Positions 1 through 7,404 are shown, numbered from the stretch's first letter. The stretch: 11,547 bases of DNA from Hydrogenophaga sp. (GCA_030684755.1 JAUXXN010000192.1:1-11547), one strand, 5' to 3'. Numbers and translations are program-made. The notes: generated by a model not told the origin, from the letters alone.

Positions 1-1
1 G

Positions 2-712
2 TTCGAAGTGCCGTTTGCTGGCGCTTACCTGGCGCTGGCCGCTGTTGCTTTGCTGGCGATGGTATTCATGGCGTTCCTGCAGTTTCCGCCGCTGCCACCC
101 AAAAAGGCCAACGCAGACCCGGGGCGCCCACTGTCGGTCATCATGCGCCAGCCCATTTTCATCGTGGCCACGGCTGGGGCGGCGCTGGGCTATGGCGTGA
201 TGAACCTGCTGATGGCGGCCACACCGCTGGCCATGCAGGTGTGTGGTTTTGAGTTTGACGATGCCGCGTTGGTGCTCGAATGGCATGTGATCGGCATGTT
301 TGCGCCGGGCTTCTTCACTGGGCACCTGATCAAACGCTTTGGGGTGCTGACCATCATGGGCGTGGGCGTGGTGCTCAACATCGCCTGCATCGCGATCGCG
401 CTCTCGGGTGTGGATCTGCACCAGTTCCTGATTGCGCTGTTTTTGCTGGGTGTGGGCTGGAATTTTTTGTTCACCGGCAGCACCACACTGTCGCTTCAAG
501 CCTACAGGCCTGAGGAAAAATAACGCGCACAGGCTGCCCTCAACTTTTTTGTTTTTTCCACCATGGCCCTCACCTCATTTGCCTCTGGCGCCCTCGTCAC
601 CACCCAGGGCTGGCAGTGGCTGAACGTGGGTTCGCTGGTGCCCGTAGCCCTCACGGGCGTGGCCCTGGTGTGGCTTGCGTGGCTGCGGCGTCAAGCCCAC
701 AATGCGGGCTGA
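2..712 (+). pseudogene. MFS transporter, 3' part, interrupted by an in-frame TAA
   Basis: This is the C-terminal part of a major facilitator superfamily permease of the inner membrane; the 5' end lies outside the window and the substrate cannot be read. The frame entering at base 2 encodes about six hydrophobic helices, including a glycine-rich helix around bases 170-240 (ATAGAALGYGVMNLL) and an HLIKRFG loop near 325-345. After YRPEEK the frame meets TAA at 521-523. The same frame then continues without shift as RAQAALNFFVF and two more membrane helices, to TGA at 710-712. That is the usual ending of this family, so I treat the TAA as a nonsense change inside one gene. A lysine, glutamine, glutamate, serine or leucine codon would be one substitution away. 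It could be a true pseudogene, a sequencing or assembly error, or a readthrough site. The protein without the tail would lack its last two helices. Confidence 0.72.
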
Positions 713-790
713 TCCGGGGCAAACCGCCACACCGGCCTGGGCTCAACCCGCCAGCACGGCGCGGCGCCCACTTCACACAAGGAATACGAC

Positions 791-1288
791 ATGAGTTTGA
801 TGAACTCTTTGATGGGTGCAGCCACCCAGGCAGCCATGGGTTCGCTGCAAGGCAATCAAGCATCTGACGGCTCGGGCGCAGCGGGTGGACTGAACACCCA
901 AATGATCATCGGCCTCGTGGGCGGACTGATCAACAACGCTGGCGGCCTTCAAGGCATTTTGACCAAATTGCAGCAGGGCGGCTTGGGTGAGGCGGCCCAA
1001 TCGTGGATTGGCACCGGAGCCAACCAAGCGGTGTCGGCCGACCAGTTGGGTGGCGCACTGGGTCCAGACCTGATGGGCACGCTGGCCCAGCAACTGGGCG
1101 GCAACACACAGCAAGCCGCTGGCACGCTGGCCAACCTGCTGCCCGGCCTGATCGATCAACTCACGCCGCAGGGTCGGTTGCCTGCCGACAACGGCATGGG
1201 CGCGCTCGGTGCATTGTTGGGCGGCAACGGTGGTAACGAGACAAACAACTTGGTTGGCATGCTCGGCGGCTTTCTGCAAAAGCGCTGA
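791..1288 (+). CDS. YidB family protein (DUF937)
   Basis: This is a 165-residue protein of the YidB/DUF937 family, whose molecular function is not established. The N-terminus (MSLMNSLMGAATQAAMGS) is followed by a glycine/alanine-rich hydrophobic stretch at about residues 37-55. Then comes the family core: LQGILTKLQQGGLGEAAQSWIGTG (about 54-77), a NQAVSADQLGGALG segment, a helix rich in Gln, and LLPGLIDQLTPQGRLP near 116-131. The end is a Gly-rich LGALLGGNGG tract and LGGFLQKR. A good Shine-Dalgarno sequence, AAGGA at about 779-783, sits 7 bases before the ATG. It stands alone: the interrupted MFS gene ends 78 bp upstream and the next gene converges on it. No signal peptide or enzyme motif is visible. 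Confidence 0.88.
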   Translation: MSLMNSLMGAATQAAMGSLQGNQASDGSGAAGGLNTQMIIGLVGGLINNAGGLQGILTKLQQGGLGEAAQSWIGTGANQAVSADQLGGALGPDLMGTLAQQLGGNTQQAAGTLANLLPGLIDQLTPQGRLPADNGMGALGALLGGNGGNETNNLVGMLGGFLQKR

Positions 1289-1362
1289 AAGGGGTCGGCT
1301 GGGGTTGAAATCAGCGCAAGACCGGTGCTCTGGTGCTTTGGCGCGCGGATCAACGCTTTCGC

Positions 1363-2208
1363 TCAAGTGGGCGAGCGCAGGCGCAACCAGGCCTTCAGCG
1401 TGCCGTAAACAGCCAAAGGGTCTTGCTCATTGAAAATCTCGTGGTACAGCCCGTCAAAGCAGCGGCTGGTGACTTGACCACTTGGGGCCATGGCGGCGAA
1501 CGCGCGGCTGCCCTCGGCATTCACCAAATGGTCGGCACCGGCGTACAGGAGCAGGGTGGGCACAGGCCAGCACGGCGCGGCAGCCACCACCTGCGGACCA
1601 TGGCTGTCAATGAAATGCGCCAGCCGCGCTGATATGCGGTCGTGAACCAACCGGTCTTTTTTATAGGCGGCCACCACCGTGGGGTCGCGTGATATTTTGC
1701 TGGCGTCTAGCCCGTTTCCCAGGGTCAGGTTGGGTGCCCAGCGGTGAAGCCAGCGGATGAGTTTTTTCTGCCAAGGCCCTATGCCTGCGTCCAGCGCGGG
1801 CGACGACAGCACCAGCCCATCCACAGCCACCCGGTTGCGCAGCACAAAGGCCGACGCCACCAAGCCGCCCATGCTGTGGCCCAACAAAAAGAGTGGACAA
1901 GCCCAAGGCTGGGCTAGGCGGCGGCGGGTGTCTTCCACCACTTCTTCCAAGTCGTCCAGCAAAGCGGTGTCCGATGGGATCACACCCCGGGCACCGCCCG
2001 ACTCGCCGTGACCACGCTGGTCGTAAGCGCGCACGCAATAACCCCACGTATTCAAACGCTGCGCCAGCAAGTCGTATCGCCAAGCGTGTTCGCCCAGACC
2101 GTGGACCACCAGCACCACCGCACGCGGACGCTGGGGCAAGGGCCAGTCGTACACAGCCAAGCCCAAGCCGTCGGCCAGTGTGAAAGGAGCCTGGGTGGTT
2201 TCGTGCAT
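1363..2208 (-). CDS. alpha/beta hydrolase, monoacylglycerol lipase / lysophospholipase type
   Basis: This 281-residue serine hydrolase resembles the monoacylglycerol lipase/PldB group (Hydrolase_4). The oxyanion-side motif VVHGLGEHAWRYD is at 34-46 and a DQRGHGESGG strand-turn at 63-72. The nucleophile elbow GHSMGG is at 110-115 with Ser112. The acid is Asp226 in YAGADHLV and the base His256 in LYHEIFNE, so the full Ser-Asp-His triad is present in the expected order. No signal peptide is seen, so it is probably cytoplasmic. It likely hydrolyses mono- or lysolipid esters; the exact substrate cannot be told. It starts 45 bp after the M20 peptidase stop on the same strand, so the two may be co-transcribed, although no clear Shine-Dalgarno precedes its ATG. 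It converges with the YidB gene across 74 bp in which I see no convincing terminator. Confidence 0.9.
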   Translation of the reverse strand: MHETTQAPFTLADGLGLAVYDWPLPQRPRAVVLVVHGLGEHAWRYDLLAQRLNTWGYCVRAYDQRGHGESGGARGVIPSDTALLDDLEEVVEDTRRRLAQPWACPLFLLGHSMGGLVASAFVLRNRVAVDGLVLSSPALDAGIGPWQKKLIRWLHRWAPNLTLGNGLDASKISRDPTVVAAYKKDRLVHDRISARLAHFIDSHGPQVVAAAPCWPVPTLLLYAGADHLVNAEGSRAFAAMAPSGQVTSRCFDGLYHEIFNEQDPLAVYGTLKAWLRLRSPT

Positions 2209-2253
2209 AGTTCAAACGGCAAAATGGGTACTTGTGACCAGCTCAGCAGACGC

Positions 2254-3753
2254 TCAAGGCATGCGGCCCATCACCTGGGCCACCGAGGCGGTGAGGCGCT
2301 GGGCGTAGTCGAGGTGCAGAAACTCGTTGGGGCCGTGGGCGTTGCTTTTGGGGCCGAGCACGCCGCACACCATCATCTGCGCCTTGGGGAAGCCTTGGCT
2401 GAGCATGTTCATGAGCGGGATGGTGCCGCCCTGGCCAATGGTGCCGCAGCCTGCGCCAAAGTGCGCTTGTGAGGCGTCTTGCAGCGCCGCCTCAAACCAA
2501 GGCGCGGTGGTCGGTGCGTTCCAGCCACTGGCGGCTCCTTCGCCCTCAAACGTCACTTTGGCTTGGTAGGGCGCGTTGTCTTCCAGCAAAGCTTTGAGCT
2601 GCTGCACTGCTTGCGGCGCATCTACCAAAGGTGGCAGGCGCAGGCTGAGCTTGAAGGCGGTGTAGGGCCGCAGCACGTTGCCGGCGTTGCGCAGTTCGGG
2701 GAAACCGTCGGCCCCGGTTACGCTGAGCGTGGGCCGCCAGGTGCGGTTGAGCAGGGCTTGCACCGGGTCGGTGGTGGTGGGTAAGGTGTGCAGGCTGGCA
2801 CCGCCGCAGTCGTGGTGCGCCCACGGAAAGCGCTTGAACAGTTCGTCGCCCAAAATGGCGGCCGTGGCCTGGGCTTGGGCCAACCGCTCGGCGGGCACCT
2901 CGCAATGAAAACTGGCGGGCAGCAAGCGCCCGGTGGCGCTGTCTTCCAACCGGTCGAGCACCTGGCGCATGATGCGAAAACTCGACGGCACCAGGCCCGA
3001 CGCATCGCCCGAGTGGATGCCCTCGGTCAAAACCTCTACCTTCAGCACACCGCTGGCCATGCCGCGCAGGCTGGTGGTGAGCCACAACTGGTCGTAGTTG
3101 CCCGCACCGCTGTCGAGACAAATCACCAGGCCCACATCGCCCAGGCGGGCGCGCAGCGCGTCCACATACGGGAGCAGGTCGCCCGAGCCGCTTTCTTCGC
3201 AGGTTTCGATTAACCCAACGATACGTGGGTGTGCCACGCCTTGGGCTTTCAGGGCTTGAATGGCGGCGATGCTGGCGTAAACCGCATAACCGTCGTCGGC
3301 GCCGCCCCGGCCATAGAGCTTGCCGTCCACGATTTTGGGCGTCCAGGGGCCGAGGTCGCTGCGCCAGCCAGTGAACTCGGGCTGTTTGTCCAAGTGGCCA
3401 TACATCAGCACAGTTTGGCCGGATGCGGGTGCGGGCGTCCCGTCTTGGCCTGCGCTGGCGGGGACTTCAAAAAACAGCACCGGCGTGCGCGGCTGGCCGT
3501 GGGCGTTGTTGAGCCGCACCACCTCCAGCGTGAGACCCGGCACGTTCTGGAACTGCACCCAGTCGGCCGCACTGTGCAACACCCGGTCCAGCAGACCGTG
3601 GACAGCCCAGTCGGCATCGAACGCGGGCGACTTGGCGGGCACTTCGATGTAGCGTTGCAACTCGGGCACGACGCGCTCAGACCAAGCCGCGTTCACATAG
3701 CTTTTCAGCGAGGTGGGCTCCAGCGGCAACGGATGAGGCAAGCGGGCGTTCAT
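2254..3753 (-). CDS. M20 family metallopeptidase (dipeptidase)
   Basis: This is a 499-residue zinc peptidase of the M20 family, the carnosinase/CNDP-like dipeptidase group. The co-catalytic metal ligands are readable: His120 and Asp122 in YGHLDKQPE, bridging Asp153 in GRGGADDGY, the general base and ligand pair Glu186-Glu187 in ETCEESGSGD, Asp214 in CLDSGAGN, and a late His in NAHGPNEF near residue 475. A lid/dimerisation domain occupies the middle. There is no signal peptide; it presumably cleaves dipeptides or N-acyl amino acids in the cytoplasm. I chose the ATG at 3753 because GGAG lies 9-10 bases before it and the protein then starts like its relatives. The open frame extends 15 codons further up, to 3798, but that stretch (MPCAAAAVGPPETPA) has no ribosome binding site. 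The alpha/beta hydrolase follows 45 bp downstream. Confidence 0.92.
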   Translation of the reverse strand: MNARLPHPLPLEPTSLKSYVNAAWSERVVPELQRYIEVPAKSPAFDADWAVHGLLDRVLHSAADWVQFQNVPGLTLEVVRLNNAHGQPRTPVLFFEVPASAGQDGTPAPASGQTVLMYGHLDKQPEFTGWRSDLGPWTPKIVDGKLYGRGGADDGYAVYASIAAIQALKAQGVAHPRIVGLIETCEESGSGDLLPYVDALRARLGDVGLVICLDSGAGNYDQLWLTTSLRGMASGVLKVEVLTEGIHSGDASGLVPSSFRIMRQVLDRLEDSATGRLLPASFHCEVPAERLAQAQATAAILGDELFKRFPWAHHDCGGASLHTLPTTTDPVQALLNRTWRPTLSVTGADGFPELRNAGNVLRPYTAFKLSLRLPPLVDAPQAVQQLKALLEDNAPYQAKVTFEGEGAASGWNAPTTAPWFEAALQDASQAHFGAGCGTIGQGGTIPLMNMLSQGFPKAQMMVCGVLGPKSNAHGPNEFLHLDYAQRLTASVAQVMGRMP

Positions 3754-4035
3754 GGCAGGGGTCTCCGGGGGGCCAACCGCAGCGGCAGCACAGGGCACCC
3801 ATCGCCCACCGCGTCAAGGTTTTAGCCAAGTTTTAAAAGCTGTACCCAGTATAGGCAGGATGCACATCTGAGCGCCAGGGGGATACACCAGTTGATGCGC
3901 CATGCGGCGTATAAAAATTTGGGAAAACGAAGACGTTCGCAATTTCGCCTCTCGTTCAAAGCGTGACGGCGGCAAGGACTGGAACGCGTCACACAGGTGT
4001 CGGCACCGATCGTTCATCTCTGTTAGCTTGCGGAC
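3754..4035. other. divergent intergenic region between the M20 peptidase and the transglutaminase-like gene
   Basis: This 282-bp gap between divergent genes must hold both promoters. It is richer in A+T than the flanks at about 3820-3960. A TATACT box on the - strand (3848-3853) could be the -10 of the peptidase, and a TATAAA stretch lies at 3910-3915 on the + strand. Neither has a convincing -35 partner, so I do not call a promoter. No RNA gene or repeat was seen. Confidence 0.4.
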
Positions 4036-4728
4036 ATGAACCCAACAATGCCCCTGGATTCCGTGGCCTTTCTGGCCAGCACCGATGCCATCAACAGCGA
4101 CCATCCCAGTGTGGTGGCGTTTGCCCGGACCCACGCCACCGGCGCTACAGCGCAAGAGCAAGCGGTATCGATCTACCGCGCCGTGCGCGACCAGCTGCGC
4201 TACGACCCCTACCGCATCGATCTGTCGGCCCATGGCATGAAGGCCAGCACGGCCTTGCAGCAAGGCCATGGCTGGTGCGTACCCAAAGCGGTGGTGCTGG
4301 CGGCGGTGGCGCGGGCAGCGGGCATTCCGGCTCGGCTGGGCTTTGCCGATGTGCGCAACCACCTGTCCACCCAGCGGCTGCGCGACACCATGAAAACCGA
4401 TGTGTTTGCCTGGCACGGCTACACCGAGCTGTGGCTGGACGGCGCTTGGCGCAAGGCCACGCCGGCCTTCAACGTGGAGCTGTGCGACAAGTTTGGTCTG
4501 CTGCCACTGGAGTTTGACGGCGTGCACGACTCGCTGTACCACCCGTTTGACCGCGCGGGTCAGCGGCACATGGAATACGTGGCCGAACGCGGTCATTTTG
4601 ACGACCTGCCGTTGGCGCAGATTGCGGCCACGTTTGCCGAGCTCTACCCCGGCCTGCTGTCGGGAACAGCACCGGCCGGTGACTTTGCAGCGGATGCCGC
4701 GCGCGAGTCAGGCCGCGTTTCAGCTTGA
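4036..4728 (+). CDS. transglutaminase-like (papain-fold) family protein
   Basis: This 230-residue protein has a transglutaminase-like core. YRAVRDQLRYDPYRID (about 47-62) is the usual lead-in helix. GHGWCVPKAVVLAAVARAAGIPARLGFADV follows with the nucleophile Cys81, and AWHGYTELWLDGAW carries His127. Where classical members show a third-residue Asp (WVPVDPT-like), this one reads WRKATPAFN, so the Asp position by simple alignment is Thr142. I recall the same KATPAFN pattern in related proteins, so this is probably a subfamily trait. The C-terminal part (LEFDGVHDSLYHPFD, then FDDLPLAQI) is also typical of that subfamily. Whether it is a peptidase, an amidase or a cross-linker is unknown. An in-frame TAG at 4024-4026 makes 4036 the earliest possible start; no good Shine-Dalgarno precedes it. 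Its last 9 bases overlap the end of metW on the other strand. Confidence 0.87.
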   Translation: MNPTMPLDSVAFLASTDAINSDHPSVVAFARTHATGATAQEQAVSIYRAVRDQLRYDPYRIDLSAHGMKASTALQQGHGWCVPKAVVLAAVARAAGIPARLGFADVRNHLSTQRLRDTMKTDVFAWHGYTELWLDGAWRKATPAFNVELCDKFGLLPLEFDGVHDSLYHPFDRAGQRHMEYVAERGHFDDLPLAQIAATFAELYPGLLSGTAPAGDFAADAARESGRVSA

Positions 4729-5307
4729 AAAGCGAAACACCGCCGTGCTGGCAAGCAGGTTGGGCAGGCTGCGCACTTCGCGGCCTTCGTGCAGACCAAA
4801 GCTGTCTTCAATGGTGAGGCCGTTGCGCCGCGCCAGCACCTCAAAGTCGCGGTAGGTGCCCACGCGGATGTAGGGCGTGTCGTACCACTGGTAAGGCAGG
4901 CGTTTGGTCACCGGCATGTGGCCCTGCAACACGGCCAGGCGGTTGGGCCAGTGGGCAAAATTGGGGAACGCCACGATGCCGATGCGCCCCACGCGGGCGG
5001 TTTCCAGCAGCATGGTCTGGGCGTTGCGCAGGTGTTGCAGGGTGTCGATTTGCAGCACCACGTCGAAGGCGTCGTCGCCAAACATGGTGAGCCCGCCTTC
5101 CAGGTTGAGCTGCAACACGTTGACGCCGCGCTTGATGCAGGCGAGCACTTTGGCGTCATCAATTTCCACGCCGTAGCCGGTGCAGGCACGGGTGGTCTGC
5201 AGGTGGGCCAGCAAAGCGCCGTCGCCGCACCCGAGGTCGAGCACGCGGGAGCCTGGCGGCACCAGGCGGGCAATGGATTCCATCATGCTGGGTTCGGCCA
5301 TGGTCAT
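4720..5307 (-). CDS. metW: methionine biosynthesis protein MetW
   Basis: This 195-residue MetW has a class I methyltransferase-like fold. The SAM-binding type motif [16 protein letters not shown] is at about 20-35. The acidic end of strand 2, GVEIDD, is near 45-50, and [11 protein letters not shown] near 83-93. The MetW signature [35 protein letters not shown] occupies about 114-148. MetW is known as the partner of MetX, reported to support its activity, rather than as a proven methyltransferase. The gene follows metX with an ATGA overlap (metX stop TGA 5304-5306 inside the ATG 5305-5307), which implies translational coupling. A strong GGAGG lies only 3 bases before the first ATG but 9 bases before a second in-frame ATG at 5301. 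Translation may therefore really start at 5301 (193 residues). Regulation is shared with metX through the leader riboswitch. Confidence 0.94.
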   Translation of the reverse strand: MTMAEPSMMESIARLVPPGSRVLDLGCGDGALLAHLQTTRACTGYGVEIDDAKVLACIKRGVNVLQLNLEGGLTMFGDDAFDVVLQIDTLQHLRNAQTMLLETARVGRIGIVAFPNFAHWPNRLAVLQGHMPVTKRLPYQWYDTPYIRVGTYRDFEVLARRNGLTIEDSFGLHEGREVRSLPNLLASTAVFRFSS

Positions 5308-6479
5308 TTTCCTCCCACGCTGGCGTGCACGGTGTGCGCAAAGTAGGCGCGTACGGCCTGGTGGTAGCGCGGGTCGTCGAGCAAAAAGGCGTCGTGCCCA
5401 TGGGGCGCGTCAATTTCGGCGTAGGTCACATCGCGGCCGTTTTCCAGCAGCGCCTTGACGATTTCGCGGCTGCGCTCGGGTGAAAAACGCCAGTCGGTGG
5501 TGAAGCTGATGAGCAAAAATTTGGCCCGGGCGCGGGCCAGCGCGGTGCTGAGCGAGCCGCCGTGCTCGCGCGCGGGGTCGAAGTAGTCCAGCGCGCGGGT
5601 GATCAGCAGGTAGGTGTTGGCGTCAAAGTACTCGCTGAACTTGTCGCCTTGGTAGCGCAAGTAGCTCTCAATCTGGAACTCAACGTCTTGGGTGCTGTAG
5701 CGGTAGGCAAGCTCGGCCACAGCGACAGGATCTTCACCATCGACCGCCCGCAGCTTTCGGCCAAATTTTTCGTTCATCACGTCGTCGCTCAGGTACGTGA
5801 TGTGCCCAATCATGCGTGCGATGCGCAGGCCGCGTCTGGGCAGGGTGCCCTCGCGCAGGTAGTGGCCGCAGCAGAAGTCGGGGTCGGTCACGATGGCGCG
5901 GCGCGCCACCTCGTTGAACGCGATGTTTTCGGCCGTGAGGTTGGGCGCGCTGGCCACCACCACGGCGTGGCGCACGCGCTCGGGGTATTGCAGCGTCCAG
6001 CTCAGTGTCTGCATGCCGCCCAGGCTGCCACCCATCACGGCGGCCAAGGTTTGAATGCCCATCACATCGAGCAGCCGGGCCTGCGCGTTAACCCAATCTT
6101 CCACCGTGACCACCGGAAAGTCCGCGCCCCAGGGTTGGCCCGTGGCCGGGTTGTTGTGGGTGGGCCCGGTGGAGCCAAAGCAGGAGCCCAGGTTGTTGAC
6201 GCCGATGACGAAATAGCTGTCGGTGTCCAGCGGCTTGCCTGGGCCAATCATGTTGTGCCACCAGCCTTCGCTGCGCGCCACTGGCTGGCCTTGCGCGTCG
6301 GCGTGGACGCCGGCCACATGGTGCGAAGCGTTGAGCGCGTGGCACACCAGCACCGCGTTGGAGCCCTCGGCGTTGAGCGTGCCGTAGGTTTCCACCACCA
6401 ATTCATAGGCGGGCAGCACGGCTCCACTGCGCAGTGGCAGTGGTTGGTCAAATCGGAACGTTTGGGGCGTGACGATCAC
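5304..6479 (-). CDS. metX: homoserine O-acyltransferase MetX (acetyl- or succinyltransferase)
   Basis: This 391-residue alpha/beta-hydrolase-fold acyltransferase performs the first committed step of methionine synthesis, acylating homoserine on its hydroxyl. The nucleophile elbow is MGGSLGGMQ with Ser152. The acid is Asp329 in [10 protein letters not shown] and the base His362 in PHGHDAFL. Other family blocks are [13 protein letters not shown] (45-57), [15 protein letters not shown] (73-87), [13 protein letters not shown] (95-107) and the SVAS-equivalent VVASAPN. Length is normal. Many proteobacterial MetX enzymes paired with MetW use succinyl-CoA rather than acetyl-CoA; I cannot decide this from the sequence. 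The start is a GTG at 6477-6479, supported by GGGGA seven bases upstream (6487-6491). It is first in the metX-metW operon and is preceded by a SAM-II-like aptamer and an intrinsic terminator, so it is probably repressed by S-adenosylmethionine. Confidence 0.95.
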   Translation of the reverse strand: MIVTPQTFRFDQPLPLRSGAVLPAYELVVETYGTLNAEGSNAVLVCHALNASHHVAGVHADAQGQPVARSEGWWHNMIGPGKPLDTDSYFVIGVNNLGSCFGSTGPTHNNPATGQPWGADFPVVTVEDWVNAQARLLDVMGIQTLAAVMGGSLGGMQTLSWTLQYPERVRHAVVVASAPNLTAENIAFNEVARRAIVTDPDFCCGHYLREGTLPRRGLRIARMIGHITYLSDDVMNEKFGRKLRAVDGEDPVAVAELAYRYSTQDVEFQIESYLRYQGDKFSEYFDANTYLLITRALDYFDPAREHGGSLSTALARARAKFLLISFTTDWRFSPERSREIVKALLENGRDVTYAEIDAPHGHDAFLLDDPRYHQAVRAYFAHTVHASVGGK

Positions 6480-6505
6480 TGGGCATTCCCCGCTGAGCAG
6501 GGTCC

Positions 6506-6559
6506 AAAAAACAAAAACCCGGCGCCGCCAACAACACGTGTTTCAAAGGCGAGGCCGGG
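6506..6559 (-). terminator. intrinsic terminator in the metX leader (expression platform)
   Basis: Read on the - strand, the arm at 6559-6548 (CCCGGCCTCGCC) pairs with 6529-6518 (GGCGGCGCCGGG). This gives a 12-position stem with one C-C mismatch and one wobble and an 18-base loop that contains the palindrome AACACGTGTT. It is followed at once by TTTTTGTTTTTT (6517-6506). On the + strand there is no U-tract, so it works only toward metX. It ends about 27 bases before the metX start codon and 15 bases before its Shine-Dalgarno. Because it lies between the aptamer and the gene, it is best read as the off-state hairpin of the riboswitch rather than the end of another gene. Confidence 0.82.
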
Positions 6560-6562
6560 AAT

Positions 6563-6616
6563 CCCCCCTTTAGCGGGATTTCTAAAGCGCCCGCAATCTG
6601 GATCAAATCGGCGCTG
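6563..6616 (-). promoter_or_regulatory. SAM-II (SAM-alpha) riboswitch aptamer upstream of metX
   Basis: On the - strand the stem AGCGCC (6615-6610) / GGCGCT (6591-6586) encloses a loop beginning GATTTGATCC and ending ATTGCG. It is followed by a short A-containing segment (TTTAGAAATCC) and then GCTAAAGGGG (6574-6565). The order matches what I recall of the SAM-II consensus: GCGC, GAUUUAACC, AUUGCA, GCGC, a joining strand with AAA, and GCUAAAAAGG. SAM-II is a compact pseudoknot in which the 3' purine-rich strand pairs back into the first loop and binds S-adenosylmethionine; it commonly sits before metX or metA. The gene downstream here is metX, and a terminator follows. Deviations: GATTTGA instead of GAUUUAA, and ATTGCG instead of AUUGCA. 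Covariance-model scoring was not possible. Confidence 0.82.
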
Positions 6617-6621
6617 GGGCG

Positions 6622-6627
6622 AGTATA
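6622..6627 (-). promoter_or_regulatory. candidate -10 box of the metXW promoter
   Basis: TATACT on the - strand would place transcription start at about 6614-6616, exactly at the 5' edge of the aptamer stem, as is common for SAM-II. No good -35 box lies at 16-18 bases. A perfect TTGACA at 6657-6662 is 29 bases away, too far for the same promoter. The call rests mainly on its position. Confidence 0.4.
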
Positions 6628-6955
6628 AATTGAAGCGCCGCTGTGCGGGCTTTCCATGTCAAAACGGTGTGACTTTGGTCGGGCTGCTGCCGTTGATGAA
6701 GCTTGGTCAGCGGGCAATCGGACGCCGCTTTTGTAAATCTACAGGTGATAGGTGTTGTTATTGTGCATCGTGCACGCTCGCCTGAGCCAACGCCTCAAAA
6801 ATAGTCACTGGCCTTGTGGCATTGCGCGCATAATGCCTTCCGCGAGTGTCTGAAACACCCGCTTGACAAGTGATCGGTTGGTTTCGCGTGCTACAGGTTT
6901 GTTTGCTAACGGGGCACCATCGCTATTTTTCTCAGTGTTATTAGGAGTCCCAACC
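6628..6955 (+). other. upstream region of the RRM gene, with its ribosome binding site
   Basis: About 330 bp without a credible gene. It must hold the promoter of the RNA-binding protein and the upstream half of the metX promoter. AGGAG at 6943-6947, eight bases before the ATG at 6956, is a strong ribosome binding site that decides the start. Possible + strand promoter pieces are CATAAT at 6829-6834 and TTGACA at 6863-6868, but neither has a fitting partner. A small inverted repeat GTGCA-TCG-TGCAC lies at 6763-6775. The message probably has a fairly long 5' untranslated part, as is usual for cold-responsive RRM genes, but this is inference. Confidence 0.4.
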
Positions 6956-7387
6956 ATGGGCAACAAACTGTACGTGGGCAACCTGCCCTACACCGTCCGC
7001 GACGAAGACCTGCAGCAAGCTTTCAGCGCTTACGGCTCGGTCAACAGCGCCAAAGTCATGATGGAACGTGACACCGGCCGCTCCAAAGGTTTCGGCTGTG
7101 TCGAAATGGGCAGCGATTCAGAAGCGCAAGCTGCTGTTGAAGGCATGAACGGTCAATCGCTGGGCGGTCGCAGCCTGGTGGTGAACGAAGCCCGCCCCAT
7201 GGAAGCTCGTCCTCCCCGCACCGGCGGCTTCGGCGGCCCACGTGGTGGTGGCGGTGGTTTTGGCGGTGGCGGTGACCGTTCCGGCGGCGGTGGTTATGGC
7301 GGCGGCGGCGGTGACGGTGGTTTCCGCAGCCCCTACGGTGGCGGTGGCCGCCGTGATGGCGGTGGCGGTGGCCGCGGTGGTTACTGA
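6956..7387 (+). CDS. RRM-domain RNA-binding protein with glycine-rich tail
   Basis: This is a 143-residue protein with a single N-terminal RNA recognition motif (about 3-80) and a C-terminal low-complexity tail (about 90-143) of Gly with scattered Arg, Phe, Tyr and Asp, ending in RGGY. RNP2 is LYVGNL (5-10). RNP1 is KGFGCVEM (44-51), where the central aromatic, usually Phe and normally stacking on an RNA base, is Cys48. The remaining core (NSAKVMMERDTGRSKGFG, AVEGMNGQSLGGRSLVVNEARP) is standard. Such proteins bind single-stranded RNA; the cyanobacterial relatives are cold-induced and act in RNA handling. The role in this host is unknown. A longer reading from an upstream GTG at 6863 is possible, but the strong AGGAG before 6956 and the family's usual start MGNKLYVGNL exclude it. 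The gene stands alone and ends at a two-hairpin terminator. Confidence 0.93.
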   Translation: MGNKLYVGNLPYTVRDEDLQQAFSAYGSVNSAKVMMERDTGRSKGFGCVEMGSDSEAQAAVEGMNGQSLGGRSLVVNEARPMEARPPRTGGFGGPRGGGGGFGGGGDRSGGGGYGGGGGDGGFRSPYGGGGRRDGGGGGRGGY

Positions 7388-7404
7388 TCGCTCAGCTCAG
7401 CCTC

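Noticed and set aside
3814..4596. 260-codon open frame on the - strand opposite the transglutaminase-like gene
   Set aside because: It mirrors a gene with clear catalytic motifs, has no recognisable domain, and runs through the divergent promoter region.
5562..6785. 407-codon open frame on the + strand opposite metX
   Set aside because: It is antisense to the complete, motif-rich metX; the translation is rich in His, Val, Gln and Gly with no domain, as expected from the complementary strand of a GC-rich gene.
6863..6897. TTGACA as -35 of the RRM promoter
   Set aside because: At 16-18 bases only GC-rich hexamers follow (GCGTGC and neighbours); the TACAGG further down is 23 bases away.
6863..6955. 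N-terminal extension of the RRM protein from a GTG
   Set aside because: AGGAG before the ATG at 6956 and the family's usual start decide for the shorter protein.
7210..7387. GGCGGT-type repeats as a DNA repeat array
   Set aside because: They are simply codons of the glycine-rich protein tail. No CRISPR array, tRNA, rRNA or insertion sequence was found anywhere in the window.
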